DNA of 64,000 nt from Lentisphaeria bacterium (GTDB lineage Bacteria > Verrucomicrobiota > Lentisphaeria > Victivallales > Victivallaceae): contig JABLYX010000010.1 of NCBI GenBank assembly GCA_018265615.1, forward strand, positions 48,225 to 112,224, written 5' to 3'. The translations under genes and the position numbers were made by a program. Shown piece after piece: positions 25,165-34,253 of the stretch; position 1 is the first letter of the stretch, and the number at the start of each line of letters is the position of its first letter. Below the pieces are notes generated by a model. That model had not been told where the DNA came from and did not search any database. It saw nothing but the letters and a program-made list of their open reading frames with translations.

Positions 25165-26544
25165 TTACAGCGAGATCCCCTTCAGCTTCTGATAGAGGCT
25201 GACTGCGTAGGAGTCGGTCATGCCGGAGACGTAATCGAGCACCCGCAGCAGCCGCAGATACGCGCTGCGGCACCACTCCCCGTCCGCGAGGTTCTCTTCC
25301 ATATCCGGCATCAGCGCCGACAGCCGCCGGCTGCGGAACGACGCGCTCTTGCCGCCCGTCGCCTCAAGCGCCATCTCGTTCACACACGGCACAAAGATAT
25401 CCAGCATGCCGGAGACCATCTCAAACCCGGCCCCGATCACCTCGGCGACCGCCCGGTGCTGGTAGATATCCATCGTGCTGCGCCGTTCGATGCGCCGCAG
25501 CGGCTCCTGGCAGTCGATATACGCGAGAAGCGGTTTCTCAAGCGTTCCGTTCAACAGATCGTCGTGACGTTCGATGAAAATTTCCGTGCACTTGCCGACC
25601 AGCTTGCCGATCACCTGCGCGCGCAGGAACTCCGCCTTGCGCAGCGGCGAATTGATCGAAGCGACATACTCCGCCGAACGCTCCGAATCGATGATATCGA
25701 GAAAAAGCCGTTCGAGCTCCTGATAATCCACGAGGCCGAGCCGCTGCCCGTCCTCGAAATCCACGATGCGGTACGCGATGTCATCGGCCGCTTCGACCAG
25801 ATAGGCGAGCGGATGGCGCTGCCATGCGTCCGGCCCGACCTGGATCAGCCCAGTGTGCTCCGCCATCTCCCGGAACAGCGCCTCCTCGGAGCGGAAGAAA
25901 TTGAACTTCTTCCCGGCCACGCCATACGGCTTCGCCGCGACATGCGACGCGCACGGATACTTCGCGAACGCCGCCAGCGTCGCGCAGGTCAGTTGCATGC
26001 CGCCGGTCTGGTCCGGCATCTCAAGCCGGGTCAGGACCCGGAACCCCTGCGCGTTGCCCTCGTAAAATTCGAAATCGGCGGCCTCGCTCTCGTTCATGAC
26101 GTCCCGCATCGCCCGGCCGACGGCGGAGTGGGTGAACCAGTGGCGGATCGCCTCCTCCCCCGCGTGTCCGAGCGGCGGGTTGCCGATGTCGTGCGCCAGC
26201 GCCGCCGCCGCGACCGCGGCGCCGACGTCGCTCGGCTGAGCATCCCCGAGATCGAAGTTTTTACACAGAAACACGCCCGCCGCGCTGCCGAGCGAACGGC
26301 CGACCGAGCTCGTCTCGAGGCTGTGGGTCAGCCGGGTACGGACATAGTCGGTCTTCGCCAGCGGGAACACCTGCGTCTTATCCTGCAGCCGGCGGAACGA
26401 GCCGGAGAAGACAATCCGGTCGAAGTCGCGCTGAAACGGCGAACGCGCCTGGGAAATTTCGCCGGGACGGGAACTGCCGACCCGGTGAGGAGACAAAAGC
26501 TTTTTCCATTCCATCATCGTAAAATCACTCCGTGCCAAACTCAT
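25165..26544 (-). CDS. dgt: Deoxyguanosinetriphosphate triphosphohydrolase (dGTPase)
   Basis: A 459-residue HD-domain enzyme that splits dGTP (or other dNTPs) into nucleoside and triphosphate. The metal site is intact: TRLTHSLETSSVG, ALAHDIGNPPLGHAGEEA (HD pair) and a later VEAADDIAYRIVD aspartate. ATG 26544 is set by GAGG 6 nt upstream; the earlier in-frame start at 26589 lies upstream of the promoter. It has its own promoter at 26557-26585 but also follows the HlyD gene by 68 nt. Confidence 0.9.
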   Translation of the reverse strand: MSLARSDFTMMEWKKLLSPHRVGSSRPGEISQARSPFQRDFDRIVFSGSFRRLQDKTQVFPLAKTDYVRTRLTHSLETSSVGRSLGSAAGVFLCKNFDLGDAQPSDVGAAVAAAALAHDIGNPPLGHAGEEAIRHWFTHSAVGRAMRDVMNESEAADFEFYEGNAQGFRVLTRLEMPDQTGGMQLTCATLAAFAKYPCASHVAAKPYGVAGKKFNFFRSEEALFREMAEHTGLIQVGPDAWQRHPLAYLVEAADDIAYRIVDFEDGQRLGLVDYQELERLFLDIIDSERSAEYVASINSPLRKAEFLRAQVIGKLVGKCTEIFIERHDDLLNGTLEKPLLAYIDCQEPLRRIERRSTMDIYQHRAVAEVIGAGFEMVSGMLDIFVPCVNEMALEATGGKSASFRSRRLSALMPDMEENLADGEWCRSAYLRLLRVLDYVSGMTDSYAVSLYQKLKGISL

Positions 26545-26556
26545 ATGCATCCTCTG

Positions 26557-26585
26557 AATATAAATGCACACGCGCACGATTACAA
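26557..26585 (-). promoter_or_regulatory. Sigma-70-type promoter of dgt
   Basis: Minus-strand TTGTAA (26585-26580), 17-bp spacer, TATATT (26562-26557). The predicted transcript starts only a few bases before GAGG and ATG 26544, so the leader is very short. Confidence 0.55.
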
Positions 26586-26612
26586 GCAAATTGAGCGGAA
26601 ACGGAACAAAAA

Positions 26613-27743
26613 TCAGGGAGCGGCTTCCTCGCGGACCGGCCCGGTCCGATAGTCGTCACGGTCTTTGGTCATATTCAGAATCGTGTAGATGACCGGTTCA
26701 CGGCCTGTGACGATCGCGAAATCCGCGCTGGAACCGAGCTTCAGAGGACGCCCCTGGCTGTCGATCGTAACCTCGACCGGGTAGCGCGTCGCATTCGTGC
26801 CCGGATCCTGGATCGGCGTATCGTAGATGCGGTCCACCCTGCCCTGAAACGAACCGTATTCCAACCGGTTGAAGACTCCGCTCGAAATCCGCACATCCTG
26901 CCCGCTGCGGACCTTGCGCACCACATTCTCATCGACGTAGGCGATCCCCTTCAACGTCGTGCCGGAGGACATCCGCGCGGCGAGCTGCCCCTTCTGGACA
27001 TAAGTCGAATATTTGCACGGGACCCCGACCAGCCGGCCGTCGTTCGGCGCCACGATCCGGCATTCGCGGATCCGCCGCGTGATGAGCTTCAGCGCCTCTT
27101 TGCGCCCCGCGATCTTCGCCCGGACAAGGTCGATGTCGCGCTCCGCCTTCTCGATGTTCCGTTCGCCGATCCCGCTCTTCACCTTTTCCAGGTTTTCCCG
27201 GGCGCGGGCGAGCTCGCCCTGCGCTTTGATGTTCTCGATCTCCGCATCCTCAAACTCGCGCTTCGAAATCGCGTTGTTGGTCGAAAGCTGCAACGAACGG
27301 TTCAGCCGCGCCTGCGTGCGCTGCGCCTTGTCCGCGCTCTCTTTCAGATTCGTCTCGGCATACCACAGCTCCTTCGGGAGCGGATTCGTCCGGAGCGCCT
27401 CGAGCTCGGCCTTTCTCACTTCAAGCTCCGCTTCATATTCACGGATTTCCGACTCGATGCGGACCAGCTCCTCTTCGTACTCGATCGCGTCGACCTGCGC
27501 AATGACGTCGCCGGCCTTCACATCGTCGCCCTCCTCGAAGTTCAGCTTAATGACCCGGCCGTCGATATGGCTGATGATGTCGTAGGTTATCTCCGAGGCG
27601 ATCTTGCCGCGCGCATAGATCACGTCCTCGATCTCAAACAGGAACAGCGAAATAATCCCGCCGAGAACCACCAGCACCAGCGAAAAGCCGATGATGGTCA
27701 GCAAACGGAGCTTCCCGCGCAAGCCGCCCTGATGTGTTTTCAT
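26613..27743 (-). CDS. HlyD-family membrane fusion (adaptor) protein
   Basis: A 376-residue periplasmic adaptor anchored by one helix near the N-terminus (LTIIGFSLVLVVLGGIISLFL). A biotinyl/lipoyl-like half motif around HIDGRVIKLNFEEGDDVKAGD, a long alpha-helical hairpin (about 85-225, coiled-coil-rich), a second half motif RIVAPNDGRLVGVP, and a beta-barrel region (YVDENVVRKVRSGQDVRI) appear in the standard order. Together with the overlapping ABC exporter (ATGA at 27743) it forms a tripartite efflux or secretion unit; an outer-membrane factor is not encoded nearby. Substrate unknown. Confidence 0.88.
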   Translation of the reverse strand: MKTHQGGLRGKLRLLTIIGFSLVLVVLGGIISLFLFEIEDVIYARGKIASEITYDIISHIDGRVIKLNFEEGDDVKAGDVIAQVDAIEYEEELVRIESEIREYEAELEVRKAELEALRTNPLPKELWYAETNLKESADKAQRTQARLNRSLQLSTNNAISKREFEDAEIENIKAQGELARARENLEKVKSGIGERNIEKAERDIDLVRAKIAGRKEALKLITRRIRECRIVAPNDGRLVGVPCKYSTYVQKGQLAARMSSGTTLKGIAYVDENVVRKVRSGQDVRISSGVFNRLEYGSFQGRVDRIYDTPIQDPGTNATRYPVEVTIDSQGRPLKLGSSADFAIVTGREPVIYTILNMTKDRDDYRTGPVREEAAP

Positions 27744-29542
27744 TCTTCCGGATCCTCCTCGACGCCGAAACGCCCCGCCTCGTAATTCGGCGAGTCCTGT
27801 TCATGCTGCTCCTTGAGCTGCATCGCATAGAGCCTGCGGTACGGCCCGTCCTGGCAGAGCAGCTCCTCGTGGCGGCCGCGCTGGGCGATGCGCCCGTCTT
27901 CAAGCACGACGATCAGGTCCGCGTTGCGCACGGTGGAGAGCCGGTGCGCGATGATGATCGTCGTGCGGTTCGCCATGAGCTTGTCAAGCGCCTGCTGCAC
28001 GACCGCTTCGGAGATGGTGTCAAGCGCGCTGGTCGCTTCGTCGAGAATCAGCACCGCCGGGTTGTGCAGCACGGTCCGCGCGATCGCGAGCCGCTGCTTC
28101 TGCCCGCCGGAGAGCGAAACGCCGTTCTCGCCGACCTCGGTTCTGAAGCCGAGCGGCAGTTCGCGGATGAATTCATATGCATTCGCCATCTTCGCGGCTT
28201 CGACGATCTCTTCAAAACTTGTATCCTGCTTGCCGTAACGGATATTCTCCTCGATGGTCCCCGAAAACAGGAACGACTCCTGCAGCACGATCCCGACGCT
28301 GCGCCGCAGCGAATCGAGCGAAAGGTCGCGGATATCCTCGCCGTCGAGCAGGATCCGCCCGTTCGTCACGTCGAAGAAGCGCATGAGCAGACTCGCGATG
28401 GTCGATTTTCCGGAACCGGAGGGGCCGACGAGCGCGACCTTCAGCCCCGGCTCGACGTCAAGCGTGAAATCCTGCAGCACCATCCGGTTCGACGCATAGC
28501 CGAACGAAACGGATTCGAACGAAACGTGCCCCTTCGCATGGTACAGGTGGATCGCATGCTCCCGCTCCTTGATCTCCGGCACGAACGACATCAATGTCAG
28601 CAGCCGCTCCGCGCTGACCGCCCCTTCGCTGATCGCCGGGGCGAAGCCGGTCAGCTGCACGACGGGGCCGAAGAACATCTGCATATAGGTGTAGAACGCC
28701 ACAAGTTCTCCGAGCGTCATCTTCCCCTGCGAAACCATGTAGCCGCCGAAGCCGAGCACAGCGACCGAGGTGTAGATCGAAATCTGGTCCATGACGATGT
28801 TCAGCATGAAGCCGCGCATCGAAAGCTTCAAAGACATGTCGAAGGTCGGCTTCAGCCGCTCCATGAAGTTTCGGTTCTCGGAGCGCTCCTTGCCGAACGA
28901 CTTCACGACCTTGATCCCGTTGATGACCTCCGCGAGGTTCGCGGAAACCTCGGACATGTGCTCGCGCAGCAGCATCGAGCGCGTCCGCAGCACCTTGCGG
29001 AACCGCGAAAAGACCAGATAGACCACCGGCAGCACCACAAGGCAGATCAGCGACAGCGTCGGACTCAGAACCACGAGCATGATGCCGACGAAAATCAGCG
29101 CGAACAGATTCGACGCCACGCCGACGATCACCGTCGAAAACATCGACTGCAGCGCGGCCACGTCGGTCAGGATGTTCGAGATCAGCTTGCCGGTCCGGTA
29201 CTCCTGGTAGAAGCGCAGCGACAGGCTCTGCAGGTGCTTGAAGAGCTTCACGCGCAGATCCAGCAGCATCCGGTGGATCGGGTAGTAGGTCAGGTAGTTG
29301 CACGTATAAAAGAAAAATGCCCGGACCCAGTAGAGCAGAATCACGCCCGCAAGGAGGACGTAAAGAAGACTCAGGTCCGAGCCGCCCAGCGCCTTGTCGA
29401 TGATCACCTTCAGCACAAGCGGCATCAACAGCCCGAGACATGTGCAGACGATGTGGAAAACGACGGCGACACTGAGAAGAGTTTGATACGGTTTTACGAA
29501 GCGGTACAGTTCTTTGAACTTTTGCGTGTCTCTGGTGGACAT
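27740..29542 (-). CDS. ABC exporter, fused membrane and ATPase domains (MsbA/LmrA type)
   Basis: A 600-residue half-transporter. Six membrane helices in the first 320 residues (for example LLSVAVVFHIVCTCLGLLMPLVL and LLYVLLAGVILLYWVRAFFF, shown in parts), then an ATPase with Walker A VGPSGSGKST near 390, signature SLSGGQKQRLAIAR near 490, Walker B LILDEATSALD and switch AHRLSTV. It would act as a homodimer exporting a lipid, peptide or drug together with the HlyD-type adaptor encoded directly downstream. Family certain, substrate unknown. Confidence 0.92.
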   Translation of the reverse strand: MSTRDTQKFKELYRFVKPYQTLLSVAVVFHIVCTCLGLLMPLVLKVIIDKALGGSDLSLLYVLLAGVILLYWVRAFFFYTCNYLTYYPIHRMLLDLRVKLFKHLQSLSLRFYQEYRTGKLISNILTDVAALQSMFSTVIVGVASNLFALIFVGIMLVVLSPTLSLICLVVLPVVYLVFSRFRKVLRTRSMLLREHMSEVSANLAEVINGIKVVKSFGKERSENRNFMERLKPTFDMSLKLSMRGFMLNIVMDQISIYTSVAVLGFGGYMVSQGKMTLGELVAFYTYMQMFFGPVVQLTGFAPAISEGAVSAERLLTLMSFVPEIKEREHAIHLYHAKGHVSFESVSFGYASNRMVLQDFTLDVEPGLKVALVGPSGSGKSTIASLLMRFFDVTNGRILLDGEDIRDLSLDSLRRSVGIVLQESFLFSGTIEENIRYGKQDTSFEEIVEAAKMANAYEFIRELPLGFRTEVGENGVSLSGGQKQRLAIARTVLHNPAVLILDEATSALDTISEAVVQQALDKLMANRTTIIIAHRLSTVRNADLIVVLEDGRIAQRGRHEELLCQDGPYRRLYAMQLKEQHEQDSPNYEAGRFGVEEDPEE

Positions 29543-29718
29543 GGTTCGTTTCAGCTCTCGGAAGCCTTCCCCCCTGTTATCTTGTGCATCGAGCCGATCT
29601 CAAGGCATGCTGCATTGAAACCGGCTCTTTCTTTTAAGATATGCCGCTCTACGGAAAGATCAACCCGTTTCCGGATTTTTTTCCGATTTTCTTTCCCGGC
29701 GCGCGGGAAACGGGAAAA

Positions 29719-31326
29719 CTACCTGCGCCCCCTGGAAGAGGGCCGCCCGCGGAAGCCACCGCTCCGGGGGCCGCCGGACCCGCGACGCCCGGCCTGCTTG
29801 GCCGGCTTCGCGCCCGGAATCGGCTCCGGCATCTGCAGCATCTCGTCGGTCGGCTGCGCACTCGGGAACTGCACGCCGAGCAGCTTCTCGATGTCCGGCA
29901 GGAAGTAGGCGCCGTATTCGCAGAGGAAGCTGATCGACTTGCCGGAGTGCCCGGCGCGCCCGGTCCGGCCGATGCGGTGGACATAATCCTCCGCCCGCTC
30001 CGGCAAGTCGTAGTTGATGACCAGCGAGACATTGTCCACGTGGATGCCGCGCGCGGCCACGTCGGTCGCAATCACGATCTTCTCGGTCCCGGCGCGGAAC
30101 TTCTCGAGGATCTTGATCCGCTTGTCCTGCGGGATGTCGCCGGAGAGCACCGGAACATCGTAGCCGAACCGCGCAAGGTCATACTGCAGCCGCAGGTTCA
30201 CATCCTTGCGGTTGCCGAAGATGATGATCCGCTCGTAGGCTTCGGTGCGCAGAATGTGCAGCAGCAGCGCGAGCTTCTCGTCGCGCAGCACCGAAAAGAA
30301 AGTCTGCTCGATATTTTCACTGACCATGTTCTCCGGTTCGCTCTCAAAGATGACCGGCTCAGCCAGCCAGTCGGCCGTGAAACGCAGGATGTGATCCTCG
30401 AGCGTCGCGGAGAAAAGCAGCGTCTGGCGCTTGCCCTTCTTCGGAAGCTGGGCGACGATCCGCTTCACATCCGGGATGAACCCCATATCGAGCATGCGGT
30501 CCGCCTCGTCGATGACCAGCACTTCGACCTTCGAAAGGTCGAGGTCGCCGCCGCGCGAATAGTCGATCACGCGCCCCGGCGTGCCGATCACGAGATCGAC
30601 CGGGCGGGTCAGCGAACGGCGCTGCTTCTCGTGGTCCATGCCGCCGAAGACGACGACGCTGTTGAGTCCGGTGAAGACGCCGAGGGCCTCCGCATCCTTG
30701 TGGATCTGCATCGCAAGCTCGCGGGTCGGGGCGAGAACCAGCGCGCGCGGCTGCCCCGCCTTGCGTTCGCCCTCGAGCGGATTGTTCAGGAAGCGCGTGA
30801 AGGTCGCGAGCAGAAACGCCGCGGTCTTGCCCGTCCCGGTCTGCGCCTTGCCCGCGAGGTCGCGGTTCTCGAGCAGCGCCGGGAGCGCCATCGCCTGGAT
30901 CGGCGTGCAATATTCGAACCCGGCATGCTGCACGCCGTACTGAACCTCTTCATGCAGCGGGAGATCGAGAAAGCGCACCTTCCCCTCCTCCTGCGGAACC
31001 TCCTTCAACGCGGCCGGATGCTCCGGCTTCGGCGCTTTCGGCGCATCCGGCGTCTCCACCTGGACGGGCCGTTCGGAGCGCTCGCGCTTCGGGCCGCGCT
31101 CGCGTTTCGGCCGCTCCGGAGACGCGGGACGCTCTTCGAAGCTCCGCGACTTTTCGCGGGGACGCTCCTTCGAACGCTCCCTCTCTCTCCGCGGCGGCTG
31201 CTCCTTCGCGGGACTCTTTTTCTTCTTCTCCTCCGGCTTTGCCGCCGGCTCAATTTTCACAACCACCTTGTGCTGCTCATCGACCCCGAGCAGCGTTCTC
31301 AACGCTTTTTTCAACTTTTTCAGCAT
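29719..31326 (-). CDS. DEAD-box RNA helicase with long charged N-terminal extension
   Basis: A 535-residue ATP-dependent RNA helicase (RhlE/RhlB-like). Core motifs: Q motif GFEYCTPIQA, Walker A AQTGTGKT, PTRELA, TPGR, DEAD (VIDEADRMLDMGF), SAT, and motif VI HRIGRTGRAG. About 115 residues precede the core, made of Lys/Glu/Arg/Pro repeats (RERERSKERPREKSR and similar), and the C-terminus is an RGG-like tail (SGGFRGRPSSRGRR) typical for RNA binding. Both tails are probably disordered. Likely roles are ribosome assembly or RNA decay. Transcribed alone or with the galU-like genes 42 bp upstream. Confidence 0.92.
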   Translation of the reverse strand: MLKKLKKALRTLLGVDEQHKVVVKIEPAAKPEEKKKKSPAKEQPPRRERERSKERPREKSRSFEERPASPERPKRERGPKRERSERPVQVETPDAPKAPKPEHPAALKEVPQEEGKVRFLDLPLHEEVQYGVQHAGFEYCTPIQAMALPALLENRDLAGKAQTGTGKTAAFLLATFTRFLNNPLEGERKAGQPRALVLAPTRELAMQIHKDAEALGVFTGLNSVVVFGGMDHEKQRRSLTRPVDLVIGTPGRVIDYSRGGDLDLSKVEVLVIDEADRMLDMGFIPDVKRIVAQLPKKGKRQTLLFSATLEDHILRFTADWLAEPVIFESEPENMVSENIEQTFFSVLRDEKLALLLHILRTEAYERIIIFGNRKDVNLRLQYDLARFGYDVPVLSGDIPQDKRIKILEKFRAGTEKIVIATDVAARGIHVDNVSLVINYDLPERAEDYVHRIGRTGRAGHSGKSISFLCEYGAYFLPDIEKLLGVQFPSAQPTDEMLQMPEPIPGAKPAKQAGRRGSGGPRSGGFRGRPSSRGRR

Positions 31327-31368
31327 GTTTCACTTCTTTCTTGCGGGCGCGGCATTATGGTTTGCGCC

Positions 31369-32244
31369 TCACAGATCTTTGACGATTTCCTTCAGGAACG
31401 CGGCGAACGCTTCGCGGAACTCGGGACGCCGCAGCCCGAATTCGACGGTTCCTGTGAGGAACCCGAGTTTGCTGCCCAGGTCGTAGCGCCTTCCGGCGAT
31501 CCTGAGCCCGTACATCGGACGGCTTGAGAGCAGCAGACGCATCGCGTCGGTCAGCTGGATCTCGTTGCCCTTGCCGCGCGGCGTCCGGCCGAGCGCTTCG
31601 AATATGTCCGGTGTGAAGATGTAGCGGGAGGCGATCGCGAGATTGCTCGGCGCCTCCTCCGGGGCGGGCTTCTCCACCCACCCGTTGACTTTGTACAGCG
31701 CGCCGCCGGCGCATTCGCCGTCGACCACGCCGTAGCGGCTGACCCGTTCCATCGGGACGGGTTCGAGTGCGGTGACCGGAGATTCGACCTTCTCAAAGGC
31801 TTCGACAAGCTGTCCCGTGACCGTCACACCGGTCGCGGAGTCGAGCACCGTGTCCCCCAGCAGCACTGCGAACGGCTCGTCCCCGACGAACGATTTCGCA
31901 CAGAGCACCGCGTCCCCGAGCCCGTTCAGCTCCTGCTGGTAGACGTAGTGGATATCCGCGAGGCCGCTGATGCCGCGGAGCTCTTCGAGCAGCTCGTTTT
32001 TCCCGGTCTCCCCGAGCCGTTTCTCCAATTCGCCGCTCCGGTTGAAATGATCCTGGATCGCGGTCTTACCGCTGCTCGTAATGATCAGGATCCGGTCGAT
32101 CCCGGCCGCCGCCGCTTCTTCGACGACATACTGGATCACAGGCTTGTCCACGAGCGGAACCAGCTCTTTCGGAACCGCCTTCGTGAACGGCAGGAAACGG
32201 GTGCCGAAGCCGGCGGCGGGAATGACTGCCTTGCGAACCTTCAT
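31369..32244 (-). CDS. galU: UTP-sugar-1-phosphate uridylyltransferase, GalU-like
   Basis: A 291-residue nucleotidyltransferase. The nucleotide-binding signature AAGFGTRFLPFTKAVPKE, the VDKPVIQYVVEEA segment, LGDTVLDS (metal Asp) and the WVEKP motif are as in GalU, which makes UDP-glucose from UTP and glucose-1-phosphate. ATG 32244 overlaps the stop of the upstream sugar kinase as ATGA. Because that kinase resembles glucuronokinase, this enzyme may instead, or also, convert glucuronic acid-1-phosphate to UDP-glucuronate; that is inference from coupling. Confidence 0.85.
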   Translation of the reverse strand: MKVRKAVIPAAGFGTRFLPFTKAVPKELVPLVDKPVIQYVVEEAAAAGIDRILIITSSGKTAIQDHFNRSGELEKRLGETGKNELLEELRGISGLADIHYVYQQELNGLGDAVLCAKSFVGDEPFAVLLGDTVLDSATGVTVTGQLVEAFEKVESPVTALEPVPMERVSRYGVVDGECAGGALYKVNGWVEKPAPEEAPSNLAIASRYIFTPDIFEALGRTPRGKGNEIQLTDAMRLLLSSRPMYGLRIAGRRYDLGSKLGFLTGTVEFGLRRPEFREAFAAFLKEIVKDL

Positions 32245-33260
32245 CGCGCACACCCCGTATTCACGATTTCCGGCTTGATGACGTTGATCTCCTCGTGCTT
32301 GAGAACCCGTTCAAGCTCCCGGAACATCGCCTCGTTTTCATAAGTTCCGATGATTGCGCCGCCGGAGCCGGTGAACTTCGCCGACGCACCGGCCGAACGG
32401 GCCAGCTCGACCATGCGCCGGTTCTTGGAGCTGACCGCATTCGGGCAGACTTCGCAGCGCAGATCGAAATTGCGGTCAAGCAGCGCCGGAATTTCAGAAA
32501 ACGCATGCCGCTCGAGCGCCGTCTTGACCCGGCAGGTCAACTGCGCCCACTCCTCCATCGCCGCGACAACGTTCGGCACCCCTGCCTCGTAATCCTCCCG
32601 CAGCCGGCTGTGCAACACCTCGGAGCCTTCCGCAAGGTCGGTCCGGTAGGCCACATACAGATTCAGCTCCTTCGGGATTTCGATCGGCAGATACCGGCCG
32701 ATTCCGTTCGCCGCCATGAATTCACGGTCGAAATCCATATATACCGGCGTGTTGTACGCCTGTGCGACCCGGTCCTGCAGCCCGGCGGGAATCCCGAGCT
32801 CATCGCGCTCGGTCGAAAGCACCACGTTCGCCAGGACCGCGGGAGTGAGTTTCACATGGTAGAACTCCATCATCGCCCGCACCGCCGCCGTGATGATCGC
32901 CGACGACCCGGCGAGCCCGAGACGGTTCGGAATCGTGCTGGAGTAACGGATCGTGAAATTCTTCTTCTCGAGGGAGATTCCCTCCCTGTGACAGAATTCG
33001 CTGAACTTCTTCACCGCGGCTTTCAGCAGCCGGATGCCGCCGTAATAACCGTACTGGTCGACATCTGCGCACAATGCGTCGATGCAGGAGAACACATTGT
33101 GGTCGCGCTTGGCCGGCAGGAGCTCAAGCTCCGGCGTCTCATACAGCTCGACCGCCGCGTGGTAGTTGCGGAACACGAATGCGATGGTTTTGCCATGGTA
33201 GCCGTCGGAGGGGTTCCCCACGAGCGCGGCGCGGGGGAACGCTATGGTTTTTATGATCAT
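32241..33260 (-). CDS. GHMP kinase, glucuronokinase-like
   Basis: A 339-residue GHMP-fold sugar kinase. GHMP motif 2 is PNRLGLAGSSAI and motif 3 is SAKFTGSGGAIIG. The N-terminal motif PRAALVGNPSDGYHGKTIAF strongly recalls plant-type glucuronokinase (GNPSD-x-Y-x-G-x-T-I), distinct from galactokinase, which has GEHTDY there. The product would be glucuronic acid-1-phosphate. ATG 33260 is preferred over the TTG at 33284. It is coupled (ATGA) to a GalU-like enzyme, giving a two-step salvage route to a UDP-sugar. Confidence 0.78.
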   Translation of the reverse strand: MIIKTIAFPRAALVGNPSDGYHGKTIAFVFRNYHAAVELYETPELELLPAKRDHNVFSCIDALCADVDQYGYYGGIRLLKAAVKKFSEFCHREGISLEKKNFTIRYSSTIPNRLGLAGSSAIITAAVRAMMEFYHVKLTPAVLANVVLSTERDELGIPAGLQDRVAQAYNTPVYMDFDREFMAANGIGRYLPIEIPKELNLYVAYRTDLAEGSEVLHSRLREDYEAGVPNVVAAMEEWAQLTCRVKTALERHAFSEIPALLDRNFDLRCEVCPNAVSSKNRRMVELARSAGASAKFTGSGGAIIGTYENEAMFRELERVLKHEEINVIKPEIVNTGCAR

Positions 33261-33303
33261 TTTTCCTGTTCCGCAAAATAACAAACATTACCGGTATCTG
33301 ATT

Positions 33304-33332
33304 AATATACCGTTCAAGTGCTCTTTTTTCAA
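33304..33332 (-). promoter_or_regulatory. Sigma-70-type promoter of the GHMP kinase-galU operon
   Basis: Minus-strand TTGAAA (33332-33327), 17-bp spacer, TATATT (33309-33304), about 45 nt before ATG 33260. It is back-to-back with the promoter at 33382. Confidence 0.6.
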
Positions 33333-33381
33333 ACGCTTTATCAGGATTTCACCGAAATGCGGAAAAACAGCCCGGCCCGTC

Positions 33382-33410
33382 TTGAAAAAATCCGATCCCG
33401 GCTGTATATT
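33382..33410 (+). promoter_or_regulatory. Sigma-70-type promoter of the Cof-like phosphatase gene
   Basis: TTGAAA (33382-33387), 17-bp spacer, TATATT (33405-33410); start codon 33446 has AGGAGATG upstream. Confidence 0.65.
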
Positions 33411-33445
33411 TAATAAATAAGATTTATAAATTAGGAGATGAAACG

Positions 33446-34240
33446 ATGATCAGGCTGGTTGCCACGGATATGGACGGGACGCTGCTGAACAGCGCGGGTG
33501 AATTGCCTCCGGTGTACCGGGAAGCGATCCGGCTGCTCGGGGAACACGGTGTGCTCTTCGCCGTCGCGAGCGGCAGGCAGTACTACAATCTCCTGAACTA
33601 TTTCGGCGACTTCCGGGATACGATCGTCATCCTGTGCGAAAACGGCGCGCGCGTGTCGTACCGCGGCGAAGAAATCTTCCTCGATAAGATCCCGGACGCC
33701 GACCTGGCCGGTCCGGCCGGCTTTATCCGGTCGATTCCGGGCGCCGATCCGGTGCTCTGCGGCGCCCGCGCCGCCCTGATCGAACGCGACGAACCGCTCC
33801 TCGTCGAAAACACGGTGAAATATTATGAGCGTTATGAGATCGTCCCCGACGTCCTCGAAGCCGCGAAATCCGACCGGATCTGCAAAATCGCCGTGTTCGA
33901 CAAACGCGGCGCGGAAAACAACAGCTACCGGCTGCTGCAGAAGTTCCGGGAGCGCTTCACCGTGCTGCTCTCCGGCGAATGCTGGGCGGACCTCATGAAT
34001 CCGGGCGTGGACAAGGGGCTCGGGCTCTCGAAGATCCAGGCGCATTTCGGGATCTCCCCGCAGGAGACGATGGCGTTCGGCGACTACCTGAACGACTGCG
34101 CTATGATGGAGCACGCTTTTTACAGCTATGCCGTTTCAAACGCGCACCCCGGGTTGAAAAAGCTCTGCCGTTTCGAAACGGCGTCGAACGACGAAAACGG
34201 CGTGCTCGCCGCCTTGAAAAAACATTTCTCATTTCTCTGA
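33446..34240 (+). CDS. Cof-type HAD-IIB phosphatase
   Basis: A 264-residue cytoplasmic HAD hydrolase with the C2B cap of the Cof subfamily, which dephosphorylates sugar phosphates and cofactor phosphates. Motif I VATDMDGTLLN, motif II VASGRQYYN, the Lys before LGLSKIQAHFG in motif III and motif IV AFGDYLNDCAMMEHA are intact. It is followed after 13 nt by a MATE transporter gene, probably in one transcript. The substrate cannot be deduced. Confidence 0.88.
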   Translation: MIRLVATDMDGTLLNSAGELPPVYREAIRLLGEHGVLFAVASGRQYYNLLNYFGDFRDTIVILCENGARVSYRGEEIFLDKIPDADLAGPAGFIRSIPGADPVLCGARAALIERDEPLLVENTVKYYERYEIVPDVLEAAKSDRICKIAVFDKRGAENNSYRLLQKFRERFTVLLSGECWADLMNPGVDKGLGLSKIQAHFGISPQETMAFGDYLNDCAMMEHAFYSYAVSNAHPGLKKLCRFETASNDENGVLAALKKHFSFL

Positions 34241-34253
34241 ACACAGGTGTACG

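Noticed and set aside
27734..31527. Long plus-strand frames opposite the ABC exporter and helicase
   Set aside because: They are His/Arg/Gln-rich shadows of well-defined minus-strand genes with Walker and DEAD motifs.
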